Part shown: in pieces, positions 26,557 to 35,053 of the stretch
How the letters are laid out: every line of letters begins with the position of its first letter
Numbering within the stretch: position 1 is the stretch's first letter
Assembly: GCF_004366075.1 (NCBI RefSeq)
Contig: NZ_SODU01000003.1
Coordinates: 1,054,001-1,118,000 of the forward strand
Reading direction: 5' to 3'
DNA: 64,000 bases
DNA from: Kribbella pratensis
GTDB lineage: Bacteria; Actinomycetota; Actinomycetes; Propionibacteriales; Kribbellaceae
Notes under the pieces: model-generated
What the model saw: only the letters and a program-made list of their open reading frames with translations
The model's database searches: none
Told to the model about the DNA's origin: nothing
Translations under genes and position numbers: made by a program

Positions 26557-27713
26557 CCGAGCTCGGTCCGGAGATCCCCCCTGGCACCTGGGAGCACGAC
26601 TGGGTCTCGTCGGTCGTCGCCAAGGCCGCGGAGTACGCCGGCCGACCCTCCCGCTGGAACGGGAAGCTGTACGAGCAGCCAGGACCGGTCGCAGGCGTGT
26701 GTCTTCCCGACGGCAGCATGACGATCAGCCGGGAGCACGTGCTCGACCCGGCCCGTGCCGCCTACACCCCGGGCCGAACGCTGACCAGCGACGAACGGTT
26801 CGCGGCGGCCCGCGCGACCACGATGGCGGTGTTCAACGCACGGCTCTCGATGTCCGAGGTCGGCGACGACAGCGTGCCCGGCGCGACACCGATCGGGTCG
26901 CTCGAGGACATCGCTCTCGAGAACGCACGAGCCGACCAGTTCAGCCAGGAGTACAGCGGCCGGATCGCCGAGAGCATGACCGAGCAGTCGCTGTCCCTGG
27001 GCGGTGACGCTCCGGTGTTCCCGGCGTACTCGGCGGCCACGGATCGGCTGCTGTACACGTTGGGCGACGCCACCGGGATGGGCCACGACCAGCTCGGCGA
27101 CCTGATCGACAGCACCGCGCGCACGCAGCGGTTCAACGCGATCGCCGACCAGGCGCTCGACCATCAGGTCGGCGAGCTGATCCCCGAGTCGCACCGCGCC
27201 CAACTGCGCGAGGCCCTGACCGGGCCGCTCCGCCGCGGACTCGGCGGCCTCACGATGACGGAGATGAGCGAACTCACGCACCCCGGATCAAAGCACAAGT
27301 GGGGCTGGGACTCGGCAGAGTGGACCGAGGTGGAGTTCACCACCAACCTCGACGACATCAAGAAGCACTACGAGTCCTGGGACGCGGAGCACCCGGGCGA
27401 GGAGCCGCCGGAACTGCCGGACTCGCTGCGTGAGAGGTTCCTCGACCGCGAGGAGGAGATCCAGCAGGTCTGGGCCAGTAAGGGCTGGCCGGCGCAGCAG
27501 CCGGTCGCGGGGCGCGAACAGGAGTACTACGAGCGGCTGCCCGAACAGGTGTACCCGAACGCGCGCGAGCAGGAGATCGCCAGGCTGCAGCAGTTCCTGT
27601 GGTCGCACACAGCACCGAGCAAGCGCAACGATTCGGCTGTCGACACCGGCGGACGCCCGGACAACGTCCGGCACATCGGCTCGGCCCGCAAGCCCGACCG
27701 CGGGGTCGAGTGA
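26553..27713 (+). CDS. unknown protein coupled to the 69-residue gene
   Basis: This 386-residue soluble protein has no signal peptide or membrane segment. It is rich in Glu, Asp and Arg. It has a helical middle part (DQLGDLIDSTARTQRFNAIA, then LREALTGPLRRGLGGLTMTE) and a Trp-rich, acidic C-terminal third (HKWGWDSAEWTEVEF, WASKGWPAQQPV). I do not recognise the family. It ends one base before the convergent membrane-protein gene. It lies in the same 4.4-kb accessory block as the zeta-like kinase. Confidence 0.6.
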   Translation: MTELGPEIPPGTWEHDWVSSVVAKAAEYAGRPSRWNGKLYEQPGPVAGVCLPDGSMTISREHVLDPARAAYTPGRTLTSDERFAAARATTMAVFNARLSMSEVGDDSVPGATPIGSLEDIALENARADQFSQEYSGRIAESMTEQSLSLGGDAPVFPAYSAATDRLLYTLGDATGMGHDQLGDLIDSTARTQRFNAIADQALDHQVGELIPESHRAQLREALTGPLRRGLGGLTMTEMSELTHPGSKHKWGWDSAEWTEVEFTTNLDDIKKHYESWDAEHPGEEPPELPDSLRERFLDREEEIQQVWASKGWPAQQPVAGREQEYYERLPEQVYPNAREQEIARLQQFLWSHTAPSKRNDSAVDTGGRPDNVRHIGSARKPDRGVE

Positions 27714-27714
27714 G

Positions 27715-28482
27715 CTACCAGTCCTTGAGGGCGCTCAGGTAGGTGCCGCCGGACGGGCGGACCGCGCCTGTCATGAAGAGCTTCAGCGGCGCGGAGTACA
27801 GCCCGTAGACGTGAGTTCCGGTGAAGAAGCCGGCTGACGTGCACCCGTCGTACACGACCCAGATCTCCTTGGTACCGGCCGCGGTGCTGAAGCGGAGCGC
27901 GATCGCCTCGGAGGGCTTGGCGACCTGCGGAGCGCATTTGAACACCGGCAGGTCCGGGTTACGCTCCGGGAGCACCTTGATCGCGTCGACCACTTGCCGT
28001 GCAACGGCAGCGTCGAACTCCTGCTCTCCGAGGAGACCGCCCTGGCCCGTGCTGTAACGGCAGGCATGGAGTCCGGTCACTGGGGTGTTCAGGTCGAGTC
28101 CTGTCCCTGTCGGTACGTCGTTCGGCGCTGCCACCTGCTGGATCGGATGCGGGACCGGACAGCTTGTCTTCCCGGCCTTGGAGTTCGGCGCTACGCCCTG
28201 TGAGGGCTGCTCCGGTGCGACAGCCCCGCCCTCGGAGGCAGAGTCACTGTGGCTGGTGGCGACGGGTGACTCACCACCCAGCAGGCCCCACACGCCACCG
28301 ACGGCCGCAACCACCAGGACCGCACCAGCAGCCATCGACAACGCCGTACGGCGCCGGTGCACCCGACGACGTGCTTCACGCGCCAGACCTGTCGTCTGCA
28401 TCCCCTGAGCGCCCGCGTGGTCCTGGAACGCAGAGGTGATCTTGGGGCCGAGCTCCTGCTCTGGGTCGTGCTGCTCAGGCAT
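27715..28482 (-). CDS. single-pass membrane protein, probable partner of SigE-type sigma factor
   Basis: This 255-residue protein has a cytoplasmic N-terminus of about 50 residues (EQHDPEQELGPKITSAFQDH), one helix (ALSMAAGAVLVVAAVGGVWG) and an outer domain with Cys residues that may form disulfides. It overlaps the sigma factor gene by 8 bases, which suggests it holds or releases that sigma factor. It has no recognisable ZAS motif. The architecture mirrors the partner of the other ECF factor at 13.6 kb. Confidence 0.65.
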   Translation of the reverse strand: MPEQHDPEQELGPKITSAFQDHAGAQGMQTTGLAREARRRVHRRRTALSMAAGAVLVVAAVGGVWGLLGGESPVATSHSDSASEGGAVAPEQPSQGVAPNSKAGKTSCPVPHPIQQVAAPNDVPTGTGLDLNTPVTGLHACRYSTGQGGLLGEQEFDAAVARQVVDAIKVLPERNPDLPVFKCAPQVAKPSEAIALRFSTAAGTKEIWVVYDGCTSAGFFTGTHVYGLYSAPLKLFMTGAVRPSGGTYLSALKDW

Positions 28483-29008
28483 CCTCGGCTCCTTCCGTGC
28501 TCAGTGTGGTCTTCAACGCTGCCAGTGCTCGATGTACGTGCGACCGCGCCGTCGCCTCCGCGCAGTGCAGCAGCTGCGCGATCTCGGCGTACGACAGCTC
28601 CTCGTAGAACCGCAGTACGACGGCAGCTCGCTGCTTGTCGGGGAGGGTCGCGCACAGGTCCCAGATGGCATCAGCCTCGGCGCGGGCCGTCGTACCGTCC
28701 GAGACGGCGCGCGCCGTGCGCACCGGGTCGTCGACCGGCGTCTCCCGCCGGCGGAACCGCCGCCACCAGGAGATGTGCGCATTCACCACCATCCGCTTCA
28801 CGTACGCCTCGGGGTCGTCGGCACGGCTCACCCGGCCCCACCGCGCGCACGCCGTCGTCAGAGCGTCCTGTACGGCGTCCTCGGCCAGGCTCGCGTCACC
28901 CGTGAGGACATACGCGAACCGCAGCAGGGCATCCGCCTTCTCGGTGACCCACGCCTCGAAGTCGAGCGGCCCCGTCCGAACCTCAGCTGCCGCCAAGACT
29001 GCCTCCAT
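28475..29008 (-). CDS. SigE-type ECF sigma factor
   Basis: This 177-residue protein has region 2 at about residues 20-90 (LLRFAYVLTGDASLAEDAVQ, VKRMVVNAHISWWRRFRRRE) and region 4 at about 110-170 (LPDKQRAAVVLRFYEELSYA, then CAEATARSHVHRALAAL). It matches the SigE family common in Kribbella and Streptomyces, often many copies per genome. The regulon is unknown. It lies 57 bases beyond the 3' end of the zeta-like gene on the same strand. Confidence 0.9.
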   Translation of the reverse strand: MEAVLAAAEVRTGPLDFEAWVTEKADALLRFAYVLTGDASLAEDAVQDALTTACARWGRVSRADDPEAYVKRMVVNAHISWWRRFRRRETPVDDPVRTARAVSDGTTARAEADAIWDLCATLPDKQRAAVVLRFYEELSYAEIAQLLHCAEATARSHVHRALAALKTTLSTEGAEDA

Positions 29009-29065
29009 ACCCTCAGGACGCCGGTGTGCCGCTGTCCGTTGCAGTACGACACCATCCGCCCGAGG

Positions 29066-30409
29066 TCACCGAGCCAACCGACCGTTGTCTCCGCCACCAC
29101 GCTCGTCGCGAGCCGCACCCTGTCCCCGCTGCGGCCGCTGCCCACCCTCAGGTTGCGAGTGCGTGTCGGCCCCAGGCACAGAGATACCAGACGCAGGGCT
29201 CTGCTCAGCCTGCAACCGCACCGCAAACCGCTCCCAGTCATGCCCCTGCTGCGGCCGCGCAGGTACCTGCTGTCCACCCACCGCCTGCGCCCCACCCTGC
29301 ACCCCCGCCGCCCACCGCGGGTCCTGCGCACCAGCCACCGCCTGCTGCGGCTGCTGCGCCGCCTGCTCCTGCCACGACTGCGCCACGTGCTGCTGATGCG
29401 GCGCATACCGCGGAGGCGGAGGCACCTGCTGAGGTTGTTGTGGCTGCTGCGGAACAGCTTGTGGTTGTTGGGTTGGTTGGGCAGCTCGGGTGGCTTCGGC
29501 TTGGGCCCTTAGCGCGGTCAGGCGGTGGTGTTCGGCCAGTTTGGGGGCGGCTGTTTGTTGGAGTTTGGCGAGCAGGCGGTGGCCCTCGCGGGTTGCCATC
29601 AGGGGCATGGCCTTGAAATGGTCCTTGAGCGGCCGGCGGGCCAGAGCGTCGAGTTTGTTGTAGCCGCGGACGAAGTGGTTGACCTCCCGGTCGGTCCACG
29701 GGCGGTTGCGCTCGGTCTCGATGGCCCAGCGGCTCGAGCCGATCTGGTGCCGCCAGACGCCGTTCTTCTGCTCGTTCGTGAACACCGGCTCGGCCTCGCC
29801 CCGCCGGTACACGTGCACGGCGTCGGCCACACCCTGCGCCTCGATCGCATCAGCGGTGTCCAGCATGTCGTGGTAGATCTGATCGTGCTGACCCGCGTCG
29901 ATCCACCGCCCGTACCCGACCTCCTGGCGGCTGTCGTTGAACCGCTCGATGATCCCGAGCTGACTCTGCGACTCGTGCACGGCCGCAACCGCGACCTCGA
30001 CCCGGTACCCCTGCTCCTGGAACGACCGCATCAGCTCGAGGTCGCCGATCGGGTACGGCACGACGACGTCCATCCGCCGTGCCTGCACGTCGCCGAGCGC
30101 CCGCCCGCGCCACTCCGCCGCATCCTCGGCATGGCCCACCGTCGCGGAGTAGTCGTTGTCGAGCGCCGCACGCGCATACTCGGGGTGCTTCTCCAGCAGC
30201 TCGTCGTGATCGAGGACGTACGCCTTCTTCATGCCGAGGCGGTCCATCGCCGCCGCCTGCATGGTCGTCTTGCCCGCACCGGGCTGCCCGAGGATGAACA
30301 GCACGGTGGGCTTGCGCCACGGCGGACGCCCCCGGCCGTGCTTGGCAAGTCCAGGCTGGATCCGCCGGACGTAGAACTCGTCCAGCTTCTCCTTCGACAG
30401 CCGGCTCAT
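29066..30409 (-). CDS. zeta-toxin-like P-loop kinase with Pro/Gln-rich tail
   Basis: This 447-residue protein has a kinase domain in residues 1-210. It shows Walker A GQPGAGKT at 41-48, then YVLDHDELLEKHPEY, matching the D-x-D/E-plus-HP motif of zeta toxins, and Arg-rich distal segments. Known zeta toxins phosphorylate UDP-N-acetyl sugars or other small molecules. Residues about 211-305 are helical with HFVRGYNKLDALARRPLKDH. The last 140 residues are low-complexity Pro/Gln/Ala (PQQPQQPQQVPPPPR), unusual for a zeta toxin. It overlaps the upstream small gene by four bases. Whether it is toxic is inference. Confidence 0.8.
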   Translation of the reverse strand: MSRLSKEKLDEFYVRRIQPGLAKHGRGRPPWRKPTVLFILGQPGAGKTTMQAAAMDRLGMKKAYVLDHDELLEKHPEYARAALDNDYSATVGHAEDAAEWRGRALGDVQARRMDVVVPYPIGDLELMRSFQEQGYRVEVAVAAVHESQSQLGIIERFNDSRQEVGYGRWIDAGQHDQIYHDMLDTADAIEAQGVADAVHVYRRGEAEPVFTNEQKNGVWRHQIGSSRWAIETERNRPWTDREVNHFVRGYNKLDALARRPLKDHFKAMPLMATREGHRLLAKLQQTAAPKLAEHHRLTALRAQAEATRAAQPTQQPQAVPQQPQQPQQVPPPPRYAPHQQHVAQSWQEQAAQQPQQAVAGAQDPRWAAGVQGGAQAVGGQQVPARPQQGHDWERFAVRLQAEQSPASGISVPGADTHSQPEGGQRPQRGQGAARDERGGGDNGRLAR

Positions 30410-30693
30410 TGCCGACCGGCGCGGACCCGTGCGAGCAGTTCCGGGAACTCGGCGTTGATCCGCGCGATCTCGGCCTTGTCGTCGGGCGACAGTCCGCGCC
30501 GCAGCTCTTCGTACCCGGCCGACACCTCCGCCAGCCGATCCGCCTCGACGTGGTCACCGGCGTCGTCAGCGGCACCGATCCGGGCGCTGTACGCCGCGAT
30601 CACCGCACCGATGCGATTCCGCGCGGACTCGTACGCCCGCTCGTCGTCGAACGACCAGCGCGGGTTCGGCTCGGTGCTCCCCGTTTCCGTCAT
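30406..30693 (-). CDS. small helical protein, candidate antitoxin of the zeta-like kinase
   Basis: This 95-residue acidic protein is almost wholly helical (DDERAYESARNRIGAVIAAY, then ADRLAEVSAGYEELRRGL), close to the 90-residue three-helix epsilon antitoxins in size and layout, though direct similarity is not obvious to me. Its stop overlaps the kinase start (ATGA), so it is made first and at coupled levels, as antitoxins usually are. The antitoxin role is inferred from position and fold. Confidence 0.65.
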   Translation of the reverse strand: MTETGSTEPNPRWSFDDERAYESARNRIGAVIAAYSARIGAADDAGDHVEADRLAEVSAGYEELRRGLSPDDKAEIARINAEFPELLARVRAGRQ

Positions 30694-30732
30694 CCAGACG
30701 ACGATATCTCGGGCATGGATGCCTGAGGCAAA

Positions 30733-31332
30733 TTAATCCCGGCGGGCCCGCAGCACCCGGAAGCCCTTGGCGCTTCCCGTCCGCTCACAGGGATAGCCCT
30801 GCTCGGTCATCCACCGCTGCAGGGAGTCACCACCCAGGTTCTTTCCGACAACGAACCGGGCGGTCCCACCCGGCGCCAGCCGTTCCAGCCAGCGCAGCAG
30901 CATCTTGTGGAGCTCGGGTTTGCCGATGTGGATCGCCGGGTTCGACCAAATCTCGTCGAACCGCACCTCCTCGGGTACGTCGTCCGGCAGCACCGCATGC
31001 ACCCGCTCCGCGACCCCTGCGGCCTTGGCGTTCTCCGCCGTCAGTTCGAGCGCGCGCGTGTTCACGTCGACCGCCCACACGGTTGCCTGCGGCACCTCGG
31101 TCGCCAGCGCGCACGCGATCGGCCCGTAGCCGGTCCCCAGGTCGAGGAACGTCCCGGCCTTCCGCGGCGGCTCGACCTCGCGCAGCAACACCGCCGTACC
31201 GATGTCCAGCCGGTCCCGCGAGAACACGCCGGTCGCGGTGGTGAACGTGTACTCCCGCCCCCAGATCCGGGCCTCGACAGTACGTCGTACGTCCGCAGAG
31301 CCAGGCTCCGCCGAGAAGTAGTGGTCAGCCAC
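30733..31332 (-). CDS. class I SAM-dependent methyltransferase (RsmC-type domain)
   Basis: This protein of about 199 residues has the MTS-type fold of 16S rRNA G1207 methyltransferases. SAM motif I is DLGTGYGPIACALA near residue 62, and the acidic VDVN follows. The catalytic NPPF-like motif appears as NPAIHIGK near 125. The N-terminal domain of full-length RsmC is missing, as in many actinobacterial homologs. The GTG at 31332 follows GGAGGG and overlaps truA by 8 bases; an ATG at 31344 is the alternative. The target rRNA site is inferred. Confidence 0.85.
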   Translation of the reverse strand: MADHYFSAEPGSADVRRTVEARIWGREYTFTTATGVFSRDRLDIGTAVLLREVEPPRKAGTFLDLGTGYGPIACALATEVPQATVWAVDVNTRALELTAENAKAAGVAERVHAVLPDDVPEEVRFDEIWSNPAIHIGKPELHKMLLRWLERLAPGGTARFVVGKNLGGDSLQRWMTEQGYPCERTGSAKGFRVLRARRD

Positions 31333-32152
31333 TGCGCCCTCCATTTGGGACGTGAACCTCTCCCCTGACCTGACGGGCCTGCGATGCCCGCGCGGCCAGC
31401 TGGTCGTCCGCCGGGTAGCGCACTTCCTCCAACGTCAGCCCGTGCGCCGGCAGGACCGACACGGCCGAGTCCCGCACCTTCCCAGCCAGTACTGCGGCCG
31501 GCCACTCGACGTCCCGGCGTCCGTCGCCCACAGGGATCATCGAGCCCACCAGCGCCCGCACCATCGAGTGACAGAAGGCATCTGCGATCACAGTGCCCTC
31601 CAGCTGCCCTACACCCGTCCGCTGCCACGAAAACTCCAGCAGCGCCCGCACTGTGCTGGCACCTTCCCGCTTCTTGCAGAACGCCGCGAAGTCGTGCTCT
31701 CCGAGCAGACCGGTCGCGGCAGCGTTCATACGATCCACATCCATCGGACGTCCCACCCGCAGGACATGTCCCCGGGTCAACGGGTCCCAGCCGGACGGGT
31801 CGTCGCACAGCCGGTACACGTACCGCCGGGCCAGGGCGGAGAACCTGGCGTCAAAGCCCTCAGGAGCCGCTGAGACGGCCGTGACAGCTACATCTGCGGG
31901 TAGGACGCCGTTCAGCCCTCTCAAGAGCCTCAGCGGGTCCACAGCGCCTTCGACGTCGACGTGGGTGACCTGTCCCCGGGCGTGGACGCCCGTGTCGGTC
32001 CGACCGGCACAGGTCACGGTCACCGGCTCCGGCAGTCGCAGTACGACGCGAACCGCCTCTTCGAGCTCCCCCTGCACGGTACGGAGACCCTCCTGACGGG
32101 CCCACCCATGAAAGGCCGCTCCGTCGTACCTCAGGTCAATCCGCCAACGCAC
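31325..32152 (-). CDS. truA: tRNA pseudouridine(38-40) synthase
   Basis: TruA makes pseudouridine at positions 38-40 of the tRNA anticodon stem. The 275-residue protein has the catalytic Asp in AGRTDTGVHARGQ near residue 52, the LRYDGAAFHGWARQ start and FCHSMVRALVGSMIPVGDG near the end. It follows rplQ, separated by a terminator hairpin, and overlaps the methyltransferase gene. Confidence 0.96.
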   Translation of the reverse strand: MRWRIDLRYDGAAFHGWARQEGLRTVQGELEEAVRVVLRLPEPVTVTCAGRTDTGVHARGQVTHVDVEGAVDPLRLLRGLNGVLPADVAVTAVSAAPEGFDARFSALARRYVYRLCDDPSGWDPLTRGHVLRVGRPMDVDRMNAAATGLLGEHDFAAFCKKREGASTVRALLEFSWQRTGVGQLEGTVIADAFCHSMVRALVGSMIPVGDGRRDVEWPAAVLAGKVRDSAVSVLPAHGLTLEEVRYPADDQLAARASQARQVRGEVHVPNGGRSG

Positions 32153-32169
32153 ACGCCAATCTAACGCAA

Positions 32170-32203
32170 CAGCACCCCCTCACCGCGTGGTGAGGGGGTG
32201 CTG
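32170..32203 (-). terminator. terminator after rplQ
   Basis: A perfect 15-bp stem (CAGCACCCCCTCACC and its complement, loop GCGT) lies in the 62-bp gap between rplQ and truA. It has no T run. It probably ends the alpha operon, so truA needs read-through or its own promoter. Confidence 0.8.
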
Positions 32204-32214
32204 CGTGAGGCCTG

Positions 32215-32778
32215 TTACTTGTCCTCGGTCTTCGCGTCCTCGGCGACGACGTCCTGGACCTTCTCGTCCTGGACGTCCTCGGTCGCGACGTCCTCGGTCG
32301 CGACGTCCTCGACCTTGGGCTCGTCCTCGACCTTGTCCTCGGTCTTCGGCTCCTCGGCCGCGGCGGCCTTCTTCGCCGGCGCCTTCTTGGCGGCCGTCTT
32401 CTTCGCCTTCGGCGAGTCCGCCAGCGCCTCGACCAGCTCGATCTTCACCATCGGGGCGTTGTCGCCCTTGCGCGGGCCGAGCTTGGTGATCCGGGTGTAG
32501 CCACCCGGACGGTCGGCGTACCGCTCGCCGATCTCGGTGAAGAGCACGTGCACGACGCTCTTGTCCTTGATCCGCTTCATCACCTGGCGGCGCGAGTTCA
32601 GGTCACCACGCTTCGCCTTGGTGATCATCTGCTCCGCCAGCGGCTGCAGGCGCTTGGCCTTGGCCGCGGTGGTGGTGATGGCGCCGTGCTCGAACAGCGA
32701 CGTCGCGAGGTTGCTGAGGATCAGCTTCTCGTGCGCCGGGCTGCCGCCCAGCCGGGCACCCTTGGTGGGGGTTGGCAT
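32215..32778 (-). CDS. rplQ: 50S ribosomal protein L17 with long acidic/Lys-Ala tail
   Basis: L17 lies near the peptide exit tunnel. The conserved core is residues 1-120 (MPTPTKGARLGGSPAHEKLI, TTAAKAKRLQPLAEQMITKA, GGYTRITKLGPRKGDNA). The remaining 67 residues are a low-complexity tail with a Lys/Ala stretch (AKKTAAKKAPAKKAAAAEEP) and an acidic repeat (VEDVATEDVATEDVQDEKV). Its gap to rpoA is 68 bp and contains a hairpin. Confidence 0.97.
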   Translation of the reverse strand: MPTPTKGARLGGSPAHEKLILSNLATSLFEHGAITTTAAKAKRLQPLAEQMITKAKRGDLNSRRQVMKRIKDKSVVHVLFTEIGERYADRPGGYTRITKLGPRKGDNAPMVKIELVEALADSPKAKKTAAKKAPAKKAAAAEEPKTEDKVEDEPKVEDVATEDVATEDVQDEKVQDVVAEDAKTEDK

Positions 32779-32797
32779 CTCATAACTCCAGGAATCT

Positions 32798-32839
32798 AAG
32801 GCCCGTCGGGCCGAAGGGTTGTAGGGCCCGACGGGCCTT
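32798..32839 (-). terminator. hairpin between rpoA and rplQ
   Basis: AAGGCCCGTCGGGCC at 32798-32812 and its exact complement at 32825-32839 form a 15-bp stem with a 12-base loop. It could partly terminate transcription or mark an RNA processing point, setting L17 levels below those of RpoA. Confidence 0.6.
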
Positions 32840-32846
32840 GGTCAGC

Positions 32847-33872
32847 TCAGTACTGCTCGGTCTCGGCGAAGCTCTCGTCCTCGTCGTCCGCCTCGTTGCC
32901 GTAGGCACCGGACGCGGCGCGCAGGTCGAACCCGGGCGGGGAGTCCTTCAGCGACAGGCCCATCTCGGCCAGCTTCAGCTTGACCTCGTCGATCGACTTG
33001 GAGCCGAAGTTCCGGATGTCCAGCAGGTCCTGCTCGCTGCGCGAGATCAGCTCACCCACGGTGTGGATGCCCTCGCGCTTCAGGCAGTTGTACGACCGGA
33101 CGGTCAGCTGCAGGTCCTCGACCGGCAGGGCCAGGTCGGCGGCCATCTGCTCGTCGACCGGCGACGGGCCGATGTCGATGCCCTCGGCCTCGACGTTCAG
33201 CTCGCGGGCCAGGCCGAACAGCTCGACCAGGGTCTTACCGGCCGACGCGACGGCGTCGCGCGGCAGCATCGACGGCTTGGTCTCGACGTCGACCACGAGG
33301 CGGTCGAAGTCGGTGCGCTGCTCGACACGGGTCGCCTCGACCTTGTAGGTGACCTTGAGGACCGGCGAGTAGATCGAGTCGACCGGCATCCGGCCGATCT
33401 CGGCGTCGGCGGACTTGTTCTGTACGGCGGACACGTAGCCGCGGCCCCGCTCGACGACCAGCTCCATCTCGAGCCGGCCCTTCTCGTTCAGGGTGGCGAT
33501 CTTCAGGTCCGGGTTGTGCACCTCGACACCGGCCGGCGGCGCGATGTCGGCGGCGGTGACGTCACCGGGGCCCTGCTTGCGCAGGTACATGGTGACCGGC
33601 TCGTCGTGCTCGGAGGAGACGACCAGGTCCTTCAGGTTCAGGATCAGCTGGGTGGCGTCTTCCTTGACCCCGGCAACGGTGGAGAACTCGTGCAGAACTC
33701 CGTCGATCTTGATACTGGTGACGGCCGCCCCCGGGATGGAGGACAGCAGGGTCCGGCGGATCGAGTTGCCGAGGGTGTAACCGAAGCCCGGCTCCAGCGG
33801 CTCGATCACGAACCGCGAGCGGTACTCGTCGACGACCTCTTCGGTCAGGGTGGGGCGCTGTGCGATAAGCAC
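32847..33872 (-). CDS. rpoA: DNA-directed RNA polymerase subunit alpha
   Basis: This is the 341-residue assembly subunit of RNA polymerase. The N-terminal domain (residues 1-230) shows RRTLLSSIPGAAVTSIKIDG and the dimerisation core. The C-terminal domain (about 245-320) has VRSYNCLKREGIHTVGELIS and NFGSKSIDEVKLKLAEMGLS, which bind UP-elements and activators. The start is GTG. It is the fifth gene of the alpha operon here. Confidence 0.98.
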   Translation of the reverse strand: MLIAQRPTLTEEVVDEYRSRFVIEPLEPGFGYTLGNSIRRTLLSSIPGAAVTSIKIDGVLHEFSTVAGVKEDATQLILNLKDLVVSSEHDEPVTMYLRKQGPGDVTAADIAPPAGVEVHNPDLKIATLNEKGRLEMELVVERGRGYVSAVQNKSADAEIGRMPVDSIYSPVLKVTYKVEATRVEQRTDFDRLVVDVETKPSMLPRDAVASAGKTLVELFGLARELNVEAEGIDIGPSPVDEQMAADLALPVEDLQLTVRSYNCLKREGIHTVGELISRSEQDLLDIRNFGSKSIDEVKLKLAEMGLSLKDSPPGFDLRAASGAYGNEADDEDESFAETEQY

Positions 33873-33972
33873 TTCTGTCTTCTTTCTGTTCCGCGACGAC
33901 CACTATTTGAGGTCGCGAAGGAAGAACGCACCGATCCGGCCGGCGGCCCGCAGGCCGCCGGCCGGGACCGGG

Positions 33973-34581
33973 TCAGTTCTTCGAGTAGAGCTCGACGATC
34001 AGGTGCTCGGCGACCTGGGTGTCGATCTGCTGCCGGGTCGGCAGCTGGTGGACGAGGATCCGCAGCCTTTCGGGCATCACCTCGAGCCATGCCGGGACGA
34101 CACGCTCGCTGTGCGTCTCCCGGGCGATGATGAACGGCGTCGTCTCGACCGACTTCTGCTTGACATCGATGATGTCGTGCGCGGCCACGCGGTACGACGG
34201 GATGTTCACCTTGCGGCCGTTCACGGTGAAGTGACCGTGGACGACGAGCTGACGGGCCTGCCGACGCGTCCGGGCCAGGCCGGAGCGGTAGACCACGTTG
34301 TCCAGGCGGGACTCGAGGATCTGCAGCAGGTTGTCACCGGTCTTGCCGGAGCGCCGCGAGGCCTCCTCGTAGTACCGGCGGAACTGCTTCTCGAGAACGC
34401 CGTACGAGTAACGCGCCTTCTGCTTCTCGCGCAGCTGGAGCAGGTACTCGCTCTCCTTCGGGCGGCCGCGGCCGTGCATACCCGGCGGGTACGGACGACG
34501 CTCGAACGCCTTGTCGCCACCGACGAGGTCGACCCCGAGACGGCGCGACTTCTTGGTCATAGGTCCGGTGTAACGGGCCAT
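33973..34581 (-). CDS. rpsD: 30S ribosomal protein S4 (zinc-free form)
   Basis: S4 is a primary 16S rRNA binder and can also regulate its operon. The 202-residue protein starts MARYTGPMTKKSRRLGVDLV; the Cys residues that bind zinc in some S4 forms are absent. The S4 RNA-binding domain is at 93-150 (SRLDNVVYRSGLARTRRQAR). It is 26 bases after rpsK and 100 bases before rpoA. Confidence 0.97.
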   Translation of the reverse strand: MARYTGPMTKKSRRLGVDLVGGDKAFERRPYPPGMHGRGRPKESEYLLQLREKQKARYSYGVLEKQFRRYYEEASRRSGKTGDNLLQILESRLDNVVYRSGLARTRRQARQLVVHGHFTVNGRKVNIPSYRVAAHDIIDVKQKSVETTPFIIARETHSERVVPAWLEVMPERLRILVHQLPTRQQIDTQVAEHLIVELYSKN

Positions 34582-34607
34582 GGTTCGCTACCTTCCTCTC
34601 TCTGGGA

Positions 34608-35015
34608 TCAGACCCGGCGCCGCTTCGGCGGGCGGCATCCGTTGTGGGCGACTGGGGTGACGTCCTGGATGGTGCCGACCTCGAGGCCGACCGCACCCAG
34701 TGAACGGATCGCGGTCTCACGGCCGGAACCGGGACCCTTGACGAACACGTCGATCTTGCGCATGCCGTGCTCCATCGCCCGGCGCCCGGCGGCCTCGGCG
34801 GCCATCTGCGCGGCGAACGGGGTCGACTTGCGCGAACCCTTGAAGCCGACGGTGCCCGCGGAGGCCCACGAGATGACCGCGCCGGTCGGGTCGGTGATCG
34901 TCACGATCGTGTTGTTGAACGTGCTCTTGATGTGAGCGTGGCCGGCGGCCACGTTCTTCTTCTCCTTGCGGCGCACCTTCTTCGCGCCGGCCGCGCTGCG
35001 GCTCTTGGGAGGCAT
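34608..35015 (-). CDS. rpsK: 30S ribosomal protein S11
   Basis: S11 is in the 30S platform near the Shine-Dalgarno duplex. The 135-residue protein has a Lys-rich start (MPPKSRSAAGAKKVRRKEKK) and the core AHIKSTFNNTIVTITDPTGA, ending DVTPVAHNGCRPPKRRRV. It lies between rpsM (38-base gap) and rpsD. Confidence 0.97.
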   Translation of the reverse strand: MPPKSRSAAGAKKVRRKEKKNVAAGHAHIKSTFNNTIVTITDPTGAVISWASAGTVGFKGSRKSTPFAAQMAAEAAGRRAMEHGMRKIDVFVKGPGSGRETAIRSLGAVGLEVGTIQDVTPVAHNGCRPPKRRRV

Positions 35016-35053
35016 AGGTCAGTTGCTCCTGGGGTGGTCGAAAGTCATCCGGG

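Noticed and set aside
30733..32152. tRNA or rRNA genes in the ribosomal region or elsewhere
   Set aside because: I looked for T-loop (GGTTCGANTCC) and anticodon-arm patterns and found no convincing candidate anywhere in the window.
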